From NCBI RefSeq assembly GCF_022376445.1, contig NW_025954994.1:62001-126000 (forward strand): DNA of 64,000 bases, given 5' to 3'. The position numbers were made by a program, and so were the translations under genes. This document shows, one piece after another, positions 34,568-47,029 of the stretch. The notes under the pieces were generated by a model, which was not told where the DNA came from, did not search any database, and saw nothing but the letters and a program-made list of their open reading frames with translations. The stretch is from Fomitopsis serialis (taxonomy: Eukaryota > Basidiomycota > Agaricomycetes > Polyporales > Fomitopsidaceae). Numbering within the stretch: position 1 is the first letter of the stretch; each line of letters begins with the position of its first letter.

Positions 34568-37500
34568 ATTCGTCATTTCTTAGCACAGCGGACAATCCGC
34601 AACTTGCGCCCAATTTCTCGTCATGCCAGTCTGTCTGACTCTGTCATGCTGCCTAATCCCAGTGCGATGTTCACAAAGCCGCACGTGCGGACCAATTTGC
34701 TCCCGGAAGCAAGTCGTCTGCAAGACCCGAGTACGCCCGCCTACGAGGACGCTGAGCCCTTTCGTGGTTACCTCTGTATGTTTATCGTCACATCGTACTG
34801 AGAGAGCGGCGTTCGCTCCGAGTGTGTGCGAGGCACGCATTGGCAGTAAGCCGGCCCAGGGCCTATCTATGTGTGACCTTCTCACACGCCGGTTTAACTC
34901 CTGAGGGTGGCCTGAGTAGCAGCGGTGCTTTGCCAACGTGCGTGCGATAGCTAGAGAATTTGCAACCGTTGCTCACATGTGCGTGTCTCCAGTCGCACGA
35001 TGAGCCCACTGCTATGATCGTCTCGATCGTCACCACGGTCAGCATGTCATCGTGAGCTTTGGCGTTACGCACCGCGGATCATGCTCCCAGTGTGTGCACA
35101 GGGAGATAGATGTCCACCAACCAACGGGTCCGAAGTACACCGACGGGTGTTGACATGCCTGCAATCTCATGATGAGCATGGCGAGTACAGAATCCTCTAC
35201 CAGATGACCCACAAGACTCCCGAGCATGCCGCCTTGACATTCCAAGGTCGAGTTGGCTACCGCGAACGTGTACAGTGACTCAGACACATTGACTGTAATG
35301 CCACAGCATCTATGACCGACGGATCAGACATCTGATCCAATAGAGTGCAGCACCACGGAATTACTGACATCTGTGAGTGGCAGCTTGGGCGTACAAAGAT
35401 ATGCCTTCGAGTGAGGGTGAGGGTGGGGGGAGGGAGTATGGTCCGTCAGTCACGCATCGGCTCTTCGAACATTTGAAGAGGATAGCTGTTTAGATTGTGC
35501 GCCCAATGTCTTCTTTATCATCACCGATTCGAAACCTGTTCTCAACAAATAAGGCGGATCAGCGTAGACATAGAAAGATAGGGCGCTCGGACCTACTCGG
35601 ATCTGACAAACTCCGGGTGGATAGGTCCACTAGCAAGAACATCGTCAGGACAATGATACGTATACACCCTGTCACTTACAGACTGTCTGGCTGCCAGGTA
35701 ACCCCTGTCGGATATGCGCTATATACAGCCTTACGACCGCATTGATTTTGCAATTCAGTGCCCTGTGGCAAGCCTCGCGGCAGCCTAAAGCGACACCTAG
35801 TAAGTGGTTCACACTCGGACTCGCTCCGTTCTACGATGCGGAACTAGAAGGGTAAACACAAGACACGTCTAAAGCGTCGTGGGATCGATGTGCGGTGCTT
35901 CGGGCGCGGCTGGAGCGTGCAGGGACCGAGTCGACTGTATAGAATACGGATCGGCTTCATGCGGACACGGCGAGAGATGAAGCGAGAGAAATACATACCT
36001 GCCTGTGCAATCCAGTCGTGTACAGCCCAGGCTGCGTTACCGCTTTTTAGTGGCGTCTGTTAATCATGTTGCGTGCGCCACGGCCTTGAGACTATTGAGA
36101 ACGTAGCAAGCCGCCAGAAAATCAGAGGCCAGCCGCTGTTGGCACGGTGATACAACTCGTTTCCGGTCGCAGTTCGCATCTGCAGGGATTCTGTGAGGTT
36201 GCGTTCGCACTCGAGAAATCAGAACACACACTGAGTCCAATACGCACCTGCGACATCTGCGCAGGAGAAGCAGTGAGGGAGGGTATGATGATCCGCCTGT
36301 GAGTGAATACGCGTTTCGATTAGCGCGCCATGGTAACGCTTTCCAGTGTTGTCCTCGCCACGATATCAAAGCCTACATGGCATGTGAGCAGCAGGCAGGA
36401 AGTCGGGCGCGGAGAACGCACTATTGATATCGGCAGGCTGAGATGCAGCAGGCAGGCCTCACGGTGCCAGCTGAAAATCGGGATCGAACTTTTGTCATGA
36501 CTAACAACCCGTCCGTTGCGGTTGCAATGTAGCCGTGTGTCAGAATATCAAAGAACGTCTATTATCCTTGTATGAATCTCCATCAGAAGTGATGGGATTA
36601 TTGGCACACTGAGAAAGGCGGCGGCGGCCACATATGTCGAGGGCCCTTGATGGCGACAACAGCATGTCAGATGCAACCCATATTTTCCTTGTGGTTGCAG
36701 ATTGGATGACGACTCGGTATACCATGGGTCGGCGGAGCAATATTGGAAGATGTGCGCACGAGACTCAAACGGCTGCAACAACGCACCACAGTGGTGATAC
36801 GAGGGTGATAGGTACGGTGTGCCAGTGTAAGGCCTCGCCGCCGACGACTCTGTCCTTCGCCATAGAATCAGCACAGGGCGACAGCTCTACAAATGCAAGG
36901 CATAAATTATTACACGGCGACTAAGACGCGAAGCTGAGGCAAATGTTACCTCACGCGCGGTGATCGTCATCCAAAGCTCCACGTAGAATGAAGCCGGCGA
37001 TGGATCCCTCCGCTTGTTGGCCATGATACGTGAGTCCGAACCAAATCTGAATTTTAGCGGTCTGTCAAGGGAAAGGAGCGCCGCAGCTGAGTTGATATGC
37101 ACTGATCAAGTTCCGAAAAGATCACCTTCAGCGGGTGACTTCTCATAATCCCTCAATACAGACTCACTGATGAACGAGGTCGGTAAACAGACTGGTGACC
37201 GTCTGTCGGTCCGGCGATGTCCATCTCCGAGTCAGCGGCGGCCAGTCCAGTGAAGTTCTGTGGAGAGATAGGTTGCCTCGAGACGTGGTATATGGTCCGC
37301 AGCTTCGTTGCTACGGATGTATCGGCAAATACCCACCGAATCCACACCGATCATTCAGTGATCTCCGAGATCCAACAGCACGAATCTGCCATCTAGGGCC
37401 CTGCCGCGGTACTGGAAGTCTGAAGTGGTCCTCGACAATTAGCAATTCCGGCCGAGTCTCCAAATCTAGCATATCCACTCACTGTATCATTTATCCACAA

Positions 37501-39074
37501 AGGATGCACAGCTGCGCCGTGTCACCGGAGCCGGGCTGCAGTACGATGCGGGGGTAGCGGGGGGTAAGTGAAGTCAAGGAGTAAATCCCCGGGAGTGCGA
37601 GTTCCAAGTACGACGGCAGTGATTGAGCGCTCCGGTACCTTGAGCCTCGAGGATGAGAATTAGTGCGGCAGTCGTGATCCGCAGCGTGCCACCACGGGAG
37701 AGGCTACAGAAAGCCACGCCCTTTCGGGTGACACTGGGCGCGATCAAATCAGCGCCCATGCAGTGTACCCTTTCACCAGCGAAGCCGGGACCGTGCGCAA
37801 AAGACGCTGAACCACTCACTTGAATTGAGTGAATCGTATAGCAGATAAAGGAGAAGTGTCTCCGGCTATGATGCGCTTGTCGTCAATGTAGTGATGGTGT
37901 AGCTGGCGGCGGTGGCGGCGGTAGAGAAGGGAAGACTAGATCAGAGGGGATCTGAGGCCATGGTTCCGAATGTATTGAACCCAAAGGAACATGATCCAGG
38001 ATATCATTCAGAAGTGCCAGTGGTACGGTACAAGTTCACAGGTTTGACATGTGCGCTTCGTTAGATATACAATCTTCTCGCCTTACAGTAAGACTGAATG
38101 ACTTGCCTGCCAATCGTACGTTCAATCTTTGATAAGCGTCGCCACGCGCGATGGGAGTGAATGAACCGCTGGACGTGATGTTCCTTGAATCGTATCGGTC
38201 TTGCCTCGGACGTCCGAGCTGGTTCACAGTGTACATCTGGCTTGGTACGGGATAGAATATTACCATTGAGCACAAGACATAAAGAAATGGGGTCGTAATA
38301 CTCACTAGAGTCGAGCAAAGCTGTACTTCATCGCCCTACGCACAGCATGATTCCAATAAGCTATCCGAGTCAGGATGCGCGGCGCGGAGTCGACATTGAA
38401 CCCATTTTCGAGATAAAAATAAGGCTCGTCCCAATCATGGTACCAGAAATGTTGTGGCGGGATTCAAATGCTCGGACAAGTGCGAGGAACGGGACGAGCC
38501 TGAGATCAGGTCTGCCAGGAAACCAACAGATCTCAGCCTCGATCTGATCTCGGCTATCACCACAGTGGCTATGGCGGGTTATCCCGAAAAGGAAAGCTAT
38601 CCTAGTGTTCTTGTCGTCCGTACCCTCACCGAGGCCTGACGCGGAGCGCCATTACTCTCTCGGTCGAGGCTGTTCGCGCGTAAACATTCCGAAATTCCGA
38701 AATAGTGTATTGGTGCGGTAATATGACGTCGAGGTCTCTCCTCGAGGTTTCAGCAGGATTGCGATGTCACATTCCAGGTTTGTACCGCGGGTGAAAGGCA
38801 GTCCTAGGCTTTCATGACTCCAGGGCCGTCGGACAACGGTGCTCCGGAGTTCTGCTACTGCTCGAATCGCCGGTGACTATTGAGTGCGCTGGCAACGCCG
38901 TTAGGCGATCCTGCGCTGTCGATGTTACAGATCTCGCCACCATCCCGTATCCAGTCACGATGTGGCATTGACTATATATTGGACCCGATGGTCTGAGAGC
39001 TTCCACACCAACCCCGTTACTCCTCTACCTAATCGTGTAATCAGTAGAGAGCTCACAGACCGCTCTTAGAAACT
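34568..39074. other. Long gene-poor region
   Basis: About 4.5 kb without a gene I can support. Open frames are short, discordant between frames and lack family resemblance; stretches at 37.2-37.8 kb (minus) have longer frames and possible splice sites but no recognisable protein. It may hold old transposon or gene remnants worn past recognition. A TATATAT stretch at about 38971-38978 is a candidate promoter for the next gene. Confidence 0.45.
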
Positions 39075-39923
39075 ATGTCTCAGCCACTCATTACTTTGTA
39101 TGACGTTCCCGCCTCGATCCCGCAGCCATGGGCCCCAAATATTTGGCGTATCCGGTAAGTATGCTCTCTTGCGCGAGTTGCCCAGCTAAATTCCTTCTAG
39201 CTTCATCCTCAACTATAAACGCCTTCATTACCGAACAGTATGGATCGAATTTTCCGATGTCGAGGCCGCCTTGCGTTCCATCAACGCCCCGCCGACGGCT
39301 CATAGAAGCGACGGGCAACCAATCTACTCACTTCCAGTAATAGTCGACTCTCTCCGTTCCAGATCCCATCCCACCATTTTGTCCAACGCCAACATCATCG
39401 CCGAATACCTCGAGGTCACCTATCCCGCTCGGCCGATCTTTCCGGAAGGATCCCGCGCAGTGCAGTCGCTCTTCGTCCATTACATCCAGGAGGTCTTCGC
39501 CAAGCCGCTCTTGCCCATACTCGTCCCGTTGACCCATCAAGTGCTGCCGGAGCGCAGTCAAGCCCATTTTCGCGGTGCTGGAGCTGGCGTACAGCTCACG
39601 GGCGCGCAGCGAGAGCAGGGATGGCGCGCAGTCAAGGAGCAATTCGATTTCCTCGCCAGTATTCTGGACAAAAACAATGGAGCAGACGGTAACGGCATCG
39701 TCGTGATGGGCCACGACGTCAGCTATGCGGATTTTGCCTTGTGCTCCGTGTTGTGAGTGGTCTGACTAGCCCGAGGAAAATTTGCACTGACCTGCTACCT
39801 CCATGAAGGATTTGGATCGAGCGCGTATCGCCGCATGACGGCTGGGCTCGAGTGAGACAGTGGAACAACGACAGATGGGTCCGGTTGTGGGGCAAGTGCA
39901 AGGATTACATGGACGTGTTGTGA
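39075..39923 (+). CDS. Glutathione S-transferase, GSTFuA/LigE-like
   Basis: Three exons (39075-39154, 39201-39752, 39809-39923) sum to 747 nt, 248 residues. The N-terminal thioredoxin-fold domain begins ITLYDVPASIPQPWAPNIWRIR, then FILNYKRLHYRTVWIEF and the glutathione-binding SLPVIVDSL, with SNANIIAEYLEVTYP supplying the usual Ser/Asn contact region. The helical C-terminal domain runs to KCKDYMDVL. This start is typical of the FuA class of wood-decay basidiomycetes, related to bacterial beta-etherases; members bind or conjugate plant polyphenols and terpenoids. Substrate is not readable from sequence. The frame is intact. Expression is probably linked to detoxification of wood extractives, by family knowledge. 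Confidence 0.87.
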
Positions 39924-40921
39924 CGGAGAGGCGACGCGTCGTGCCGCAGGCGGCCCATTTCAATTTTGTAGCGCTAGGAGCAAACAATCACCCTCGCTGT
40001 ATACGCCGACATAGATTAGTGACTGCTAAATTATCTAGACATCACCGCTCGTTTGTAGCTCACCGTTATTACTTGTATTGTAGACTGACGCCGTGCGCCG
40101 CGTGTCATAATACGAGATCACATTGCATTCGTTTCGTTTGCAACCCCAGCGGGCCAGTCTCAAATTCGGGATACGGCAGCATGCACTTCGCCTCGACTGC
40201 GCTAATGCGGGCGCTGAGCGCCCAGACTGGATGCCAATGAGTCTTCTCTTCGTCATGATCCGCCCACTGTCACTGGGCTATCAGAGGGCTGACTAGTTGC
40301 GGATTTCCACATAAGTAGTGCCCGCTAGTAGGCCCGTTTGTCACAAGCCATCATGGAGCCCTCGCTTTGCGAGCTGACCCACCGGCCTCTCACACTTCCA
40401 CACGTTTCCCAGCCGTAGCCGTTGGAAGACTTGACTAACAACGCCGAGTCCGCTAATGCCGAACGGTTCCGACTTGGCCCGTTCATGACGCCTCCACCTT
40501 GCTTCCAGGCGGACCTGTAGGAAAGCTAGTACGTGAACCATGTATTGTCCATCGTGGTCACCGAAGCACTTACGAGTTAAAAATGAACCGCAGAATGATG
40601 GGTTCTCGTGCCCTGAAATTTATCTTCGACAATGCAGCGGTACGTCAACCACCCGTTCGACGACTTGATGGGGGAAAGCTGACTCACCGGCAACCGTAAC
40701 CGCGGCTCATACAAAGCCGCGCATCTAAGCAGGTGAGAGTTTATTAACTGGCCATGCCTATTGTTCACGGTCAAGCAGCACGAAAGGTCGATTGCGAGGC
40801 GGTGCGCCGACGTCGATGCTCCCAAAAATGAAGACTCGAATGATATCATGCCAACGCCATCCCTGACGGTTCCGCGCAGCATCTGATTATCATCAATACC
40901 TCTACGACGGCAAGACCACAA
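39924..40921. other. Intergenic stretch between convergent genes
   Basis: 3' flanks of the glutathione transferase and the hydrolase. No supported coding region on either strand. Confidence 0.4.
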
Positions 40922-41870
40922 TCAGGGACCCGTCAACTCTAAGAAGTTCTTCACTTCCTGCATGTATCTGTCGCGCTCCTCCCAGAACGGCATATGACTC
41001 GAATTCTCGAACGTCAGCCACTTCACCTTGGGGATGCGGTCGAAGAACGGCTGCGCCGCGAAATCTTGCGCGAAGTCGGCCCTCCCATTGACAACGAAGG
41101 TTGGCACCTTGATGAGGTGGAGTCGATCGATGATGGTCCAACCCTGCAGGTAGGGAAACCTTATCTGCTCATCAGCATCCTCTTAGAGGTCAGGCACTGT
41201 AGACTTACATGGCGGCAGCGACGGTGAGATCACGCTTGTCTCCGAAGGCGTACTCGAACGTCCGGGAGAAGTCAGCTGGGAATGGTTGGATAGTGCATCC
41301 ATGCACTTCGTAAAATTTCATGAGCCCGTACTCGTACTTCTGGACGTCGCTGATGCCCAGTCTTAAACCCTCCTGTACGTCTTGCGGAAACGCCTGTGCC
41401 AGCTGGGCGAGGGACTGATTCCATAGGTCCATTGATGCGAAGGAATTGCTTAGGATGAGATGCCGTAGGCCTTCCGGCTGACGCTCGACGACGTATTGGG
41501 CGCCTAGCATACCGCCGTATGACTGGCCCAGGATGTCAAAGGCCTCACCGATCCCCAGGTGTGCGATGAGGTTGTCGAGCTCGTCCATGAATAGGTGCAT
41601 GCTCCAGAACGTGTGGGGCTTATCCGGGAGACGGGCCGAACGACCATTACCCAGTTGATCATAGAAGACCACGGGAACCTGTGCGGTAGCAGCAAGGTCG
41701 GACAGAGGGAGGAGATAGTCATGAGAGAGACCGGGGCCGCCGTGTATAACGATGAGCGGCGGGCGGCAACCAGCTGTTATCTCCCCGAATACTCTGTACC
41801 AGGTTTGATAGGTTTCCCCGTTGACGGTGAAGGGCGCAAACTCTTCTCGGTCGAAATCGGGACTCGCCAT
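40922..41870 (-). CDS. Proline iminopeptidase-like alpha/beta hydrolase
   Basis: Two exons (41209-41870 and 40922-41159) joined by a 49-nt intron with a GATAAG acceptor give 900 nt, 299 residues. The oxyanion-hole motif is HGGPG at residues 43-47, the nucleophile elbow GQSYGG at 115-120 (Ser117), the acid in VNGRADF and the base in ENSSHMPFWEE near the C-terminus, so the Ser-Asp-His triad is complete. The fold and motifs fit the S33 family of proline iminopeptidases and related L-amino-acid amidases, which cut N-terminal proline or small amides. Cytosolic, as no signal peptide is seen. Exact substrate is unknown. Confidence 0.88.
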
Positions 41871-42677
41871 GATCTGTACATGAGCATATCAGCCAGAAGT
41901 CGACGGTCGAACCTAGCTACATACCTTGGAATCGACTAGCAAAGAAACGCGTTCCTGCTCACAACCTGCCAACTGCAGACGCGAAGTAGTCGCATACACG
42001 ACTTGGAGATCCACCGCCCTGATCAAAACGGGCAATTCAATGTGCAAAGCCGCCAAACTTGCAGAACGAGAATACCAACCGTTGTTAAGTAGATGGCACT
42101 GCTTTGAGGGAGGCAAGAGAATGAGCCCTACGCCATGTATCTTCTGTGTTATCGCAGCTTACACATGTGACAATGGCAAGATAATAAGAACCAATCCACA
42201 CTGCTGTTTAAGCGACTCCGAGTCGGAGTCTGAGTTCTTGAGATGGCTACAGTGACGGTTGATGTGAGTGGCTCACCTAGCTAGTTTGTAGCTGCAGAAA
42301 GAAGGATCTCGACGATGAACAGAAGATATAGTTATGAGTAATGAGCATAGACTCGAAACGGCCTATGTCACTGACCAAGGGGCCGGCTTGTCACTGACCA
42401 GCTCGAGCAACTTTGTGGCGCAGGACCGCGGCGACGCGCGCCTGCACAGACCGGAGAACCGCGGTCACGTGTGCACGCGTTGTCGCGCGAACACCGCCGC
42501 CCGGGCCGGTGGTTTCAACTTGAACGACTCGGACAACTTGCGGACAACTCAACGCCATGCATCCGAGGAAGAACCAAATATCGGTGAAGCACTTGCTACT
42601 GATCGTTAACTGCTACTGGTAGGCTGACTTTACTGTAACACGACATAGTCAGGCTGCTCTAAAATCCGGACAATTGG
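41871..42677. other. Intergenic stretch
   Basis: Between the hydrolase 5' end and the 3' end of the reductase relic. Only short frames; no gene supported. Confidence 0.35.
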
Positions 42678-43620
42678 TCAAAGCACGAATGAGATGACGG
42701 CTTTCCGCTCGCGGGGTTAGTCTGGGAACCGTGTATGGTACCATATATGACCTCTGTATGCACGCGGAAGCATCAGGACAATCTCGTTGATGAAGAAAAA
42801 GTGAGGCGGAGCGAGCGTCGCCAGGAATTCACCGGGCGACGCGAACGAAGGGAGCAGTGCCGCCGCGAGTCCGAAGCCGAGCCACTCGATCCACTCGCTG
42901 AGGTAATTGGGGTATGAGATATACCGATAGAGGTATCCGTATGGGATCTCATAGCGCTCTGGCTTGTTGACGCGCTTCCCTGTAGCGTCGCTGCCAGGCT
43001 GTTCATCGGCTGCATCCTTGGGCTTCAGAGTCGATTTGTTGTTGCGCCGGATGTCGAGGAGGATCTCGTCGTGGACTACGTTTCCAACAAGTCCGAGAGC
43101 CCATAGCCCGACGCCTGCCCAGAATAAGGGCCGCGAGAAGGCGTTGGCGAGGTAGGCTTGGGATTCTGGTGAAGAAAGGTAGGATCCTTAGAGGAAGCCG
43201 TTGATTGAGTTGAAGCAAATTGCGGTGCAGCACACGGAGAGATGGGTCTTCGAGCGAGACGGCATACGAAGGGGTGATATTATGGCACGATTGATGTAGT
43301 GCACCACAACAAGCAACACCACGAAGGTCGATGGGTGCGTGGGGGAGAGCGGTGGAGTAATGCCCCCGGAGAGAGGGCTTCTCACGTAGGTCCATATCAG
43401 CGCGGACGGGATGACAAGCTCGAAGACTATCCATGACTTGATGCCTGTAGTATCAATGAAAAGGTCAACGCATGTCGTGTGGGACCGTTACTGATCCTAA
43501 CTTACCATCAACGAGAAATATACTGTCCTCTCTCGGGGAGAATCTGCCAAAATTTAAATGGCGCATCGAAGAAGAAACAGAGTGGACTGACGACAGTGGC
43601 CACGGTGAACAGAGCTGGAT
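42678..43620 (-). pseudogene. Steroid 5-alpha-reductase-family pseudogene
   Basis: Minus-strand blocks match 3-oxo-5-alpha-steroid 4-dehydrogenase-like membrane proteins: FFFDAPF, then GRFSP ... IFLVDG, then after an intron IKSWIVFELVIPSALIW, HYINRAIISPLRM, AICFNSINGFL, GLVGNVVHDEILLDIRR, IPYGYLYRYISYPNYLSEW and FFINEIVLMLPRAYRGHIWY. Three lesions are visible. Seven extra bases (AAATTTT, about 43550) split DAPF from GRFSP and shift the frame. A TAA stands between NGFL and GSYLSS near 43187-43189, where a residue is expected. A second TAA follows RFPD near 42716, before PRERKAVISFVL. Intact relatives reduce a conjugated C=C bond in steroids or acyl chains using NADPH. This copy is surely non-functional as such. 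Confidence 0.78.
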
Positions 43621-44309
43621 GATAACAATCATGTCAGTTAGAACCGTAGAAGTAATGCTCGGCGGCAGCTCACCATTGTACCAAGCCTACGCTCTAGCAA
43701 TGTCAGACATAGGGCTCGGGAATGGAGAGGACAGAGGTGCTTCGAGATGTGAACACGACGTGGTCAAGAATATCAGTGCCAAACACCATCCCATGTGTGC
43801 GCCGTATATACACGACGGGTCATGCAATGACCCGCATCGAAGCTTAAACCATGGTCATGTTGCATGCATGATCCCGACGGCGTCTAGGTCAGTCGTTCGG
43901 ACCCGCTCTTTTGTACGTGAAGAGCCGAGTAAGCTCTCTAGTCATACAACTAGTGAGATCACCACCTCGTCATGCACTCATTCGGAGATGGAGATACCAC
44001 TCCGCGAAAGTATCTAGAGCCGCCGTAACGACCGCGGGTCTCGGTGTGCGCAGGACGCACTGCTCCTTCTAATGTTCTGTGCAAATATTGGCAATGCACG
44101 GATGTAATTGCAGCCTAATTGACCTCCTCCAACATGTAGCCAGTATCAGAAGCGATGACTGACCTATTCTGCGCATCAAATGATGGTTCGGACAACGCAT
44201 ATCGAATATGAAGCAGCGCGATACAAATATTGGCCAAGTGCATTCTCATCTGCGAATATCCATCCCGACCCTCTGACCCAGGTCGGGCCAGGCGGCGCTC
44301 GCCTTCCGA
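43621..44309. other. Intergenic stretch
   Basis: A plus-strand open frame at about 43472-44017 spans the start of the pseudogene antisense and resembles no family. No gene supported. Confidence 0.35.
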
Positions 44310-44400
44310 CGAACCAGACACGATTCTCGCAGTCCGCGACGCCCGACGACCACCCGCGAGTCGACACGAGCTTCTGGATCAACAGAACTGCACTTGACAC
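44310..44400 (-). pseudogene. Relic of an alcohol dehydrogenase 3' exon
   Basis: About 90 bases align with the last exon of the dehydrogenase at 47.0 kb: LLIQKLVSTRGWSSGVA here against SLIQKRTSIRGWPSGVA there, preceded by a matching acceptor-like GTGCAG. It is more diverged than the copy at 60.4 kb and ends in unrelated DNA. A dead fragment. Confidence 0.65.
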
Positions 44401-44461
44401 TCGTTAGCCACACACGCACATAAAGGAAGGGGACGGGGAGGGAGCGGGAAGAGACACGCAC

Positions 44462-46193
44462 TCAGTCTTGCTCCACCACTAGGTTGAAGTCCATTGCAGG
44501 CCGACACGGGGAAAGTGTGAACAACGAGCGAACGGCTTGCTGGAATGCGTCCGCTCGTTGTAGTGGACGTAAATATGTGTCCGAGCGTATATTGCCAGTG
44601 ATGGTGATCGAATGCAGACATGGTAGGCATTGCTCATGAGCGAGCACGCGGTCGAGCGCTACCCACTCTGCGCTGCCCAGCGGCTTTGAGTCGTGGTCGG
44701 GAGTCCAGTCTTCGCCAATATCAATGGTGATACATTCGAGACGCACGGCGCGCCTTTGCGAGAGGATCGATGCGAGTTCCCCTATGAACACGGGCAAACA
44801 GCCGAGGAGGACGACGACTGATGTGACCCACTACCCCTCACACGCGCGCATCCACGATACCCCACTATGAGCCATCGCAAACGAACACTATACATTGTAC
44901 ATGGACTATACAACAAGGACTAATCACTCTACTGTACATACATCATAGCCCCTTACGATAATCCATCCCAACCGGCAGAGTCGTCTCTACGGAGATACAC
45001 CGAGCCAATGACTAGTTAGACACAATCGCTTCGAGCTTAGTAGTATAGTACACGTGTATAGTTAGAGTCTACATAGGGCTTCGCCCTCAAATGACCATAA
45101 ACGGGATTACCAACCAACCAACACGGGCAAACCGTCATGGACCAGGTCCCACGCGGCCCACAGACTTTGGAGCCGCAGGACTCTCAGCGAAGACAGGTCC
45201 TGGTCTATATAGTCGTCTGGCAAACATATCAACTCAGAGCTAGAGGTTTTCATGCGAAACGCACTCACACCGACACCAACACATAGGCGCGTGCAAATGT
45301 TCCAATCTTGCTGCACTTCTCTGCATCAAAAGCGCCATGGGACAACCCCGGCTACTCATAAACCCATCCTTTTCCAGAAACTGTATGAGAAGCTGCTCCA
45401 GGGGATGTACACGGCGATTGAGCCAGCCACATAGAGCGTGACAGACGTCGATGGAGCAATTTGTTATGTTCGGCGCGCGTAAGGAAGGTAGGTTGGCTGG
45501 CATGGGCGCTTCCGGTATGGCTCTACGAACGTCAACCAATCTCACATTGGTGACGATAACCTCCGTGAGACGCGGAAGCGATGCAAGGAGGCGGAAGAAC
45601 TCTGCAAAGGGGTCGAACCTGCATTCACAGAGAGAGATCTTCGTGACCGAGATGAAGACGCCAAAGGAAACTGCGGAGGTGTACAGGGACCGGCTGGTGG
45701 CATCCTTCTTGTACCAATACACGAGCATCATTTGCAGCTCCGTCAAACTCGCAAGCGGTCTTCCTAGCGCAATCGGCACGCGCTGGACGTAATTTGAATG
45801 GCCATAACTCCCACAAAGTGACCAAAGTTTATCGTCCGGTATTATAACCTCCTCTCCGGGAAGCATCCGAGGAAGCTTACGCAGATTGACCGGCTGTCCC
45901 TTCAAGCGCAACACTCGGCTCTGATCGAAGTTGGCGCGCGAATCTGGATTCACAAAAGTACGCGCGAGAAGGTCGAGACGACCTCGAGAGTTAAGACTGA
46001 GCTGGGAATAGAGCTGAAACCGGCTCCTCGGAAGCCATGCTTTGCATGTTAGGCAACAGGCCAACAGAGTCGCTATGCATAACGCTTCGTCCCGGGAGAA
46101 GGGGCGATTGCGGCCCTTCGCGACACAGTCGATGATGTGTTCGCATATCTCAAGAGGAATGTGCGGGGTGTCGGAAGCGTAGGCGGATTCCAT
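44462..46193 (-). CDS. F-box-type protein, member 5 (distinct subfamily)
   Basis: The ATG at 46193 is chosen because the frame further upstream lacks an ATG. N-terminus IPLEICEHIIDCVA then CCLTCKAWLPRSRFQLYSQL is a polypore-type F-box-like region of a different subfamily from members 1-4. Leucine-rich blocks follow: LASLTELQMMLVYW, LLASLPRLTEVIVTNVRL, LRVLRLQSLWAAWDLV and LECITIDIGEDW. Two introns are needed: a 43-nt one near 45243-45285 and one of 333 nt at 44782-45114 with a weak GTTGGT donor. Spliced, the protein reads LPVLVGELASILSQRRAVRL and ends VVEQD at 44462. If the second intron is not removed the protein stops after LPVLVGW. The large intron is flanked by a 13-bp direct repeat. Confidence 0.65.
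44787..45132. repeat. 13-bp direct repeat bracketing the 333-nt candidate intron
   Basis: AACACGGGCAAAC occurs at 44787-44799 and again at 45120-45132, offset by exactly 333 bp. One copy is in the exon just before the donor, the other inside the intron just before the acceptor. No terminal inverted repeats are evident in the segment between. Confidence 0.6.
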
Positions 46194-47029
46194 GAGGCTG
46201 TGTTCGAGACCTACGAATCGTCTCAGGATCAATTCGAGCAGAGAGTCGAAACAAGAACAGTCTCACCCGCTGACGAAACAATGGCAAGCTTGCAATGTCG
46301 CGCTGGACAGGCGGATCGAGCGATGGTGGGGGCACTGAAGAGACCTGCCACACAGCCTGAGGACGCTATCGCCACTGCGATAGAAGTAGTACACAAACCT
46401 GCACGGTGCAGTATCTTCGAGGCCCGTCCAGACCTCAGCCTCTGGTCACGGACCCGTGTAAAGTACACGTGGACTGTATAAGCACCATGCAAGCTCAAAA
46501 CGCTCCAGAGGGATTCGCTGACACGCTCTCGCCGCAATGAACGAGACGGCCCACCGGCGGTATGTACCCGGGAGTAACACAGAAGAAGTCACAACTCACG
46601 TGGAGTCCCTGGTCAAGAAATTGACTAGGTAGCGGCCACACAACTTGATCAGTGCTTTCCACTGCCGCGATGCGTTTCTCAGCGCTCTGCCTGCTGGGAG
46701 AATTCGGCGGTATAGCCGGTCCGAGTCCGAGTCCGTCGTACACTTCACGTCCAGACCACGTATGCCTAGACATCGTAGAGCATTTTGGCAGTGTGGTGTC
46801 TCGACTCGTGGCCACCGCCGGCGATAGACGTGGGTAGTAGTAGCTCAGCGCTCAGGCTGCGATGGCCTCCTAAACCCGCTTCCAACGTACAAACACGCCC
46901 ACCTCAAAGCTCAAACACACATTCAACAAACCATACAAATACAATGACACATACCACTGCTTCGTCCTCACCCGACCCCGACGGCCCGAGATTTCACGAC
47001 ACCCCCAGGCTCCCGCTCTCCCCGCTCCC
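46194..47029. other. Intergenic stretch
   Basis: Promoter side of the F-box gene and 3' flank of the dehydrogenase. No supported gene. Confidence 0.35.

Noticed and set aside
37153..37819. Possible spliced minus-strand gene in the gene-poor region
   Set aside because: Some splice-like sites and moderate frames, but no resemblance to any family I can name and no consistent frame.
42661..42673. AAAATCCGGACAA, shared with the hairpin region at 14962-14974
   Set aside because: Only 13 bp and no second arm here; likely chance or worn repeat, not enough to call a family.
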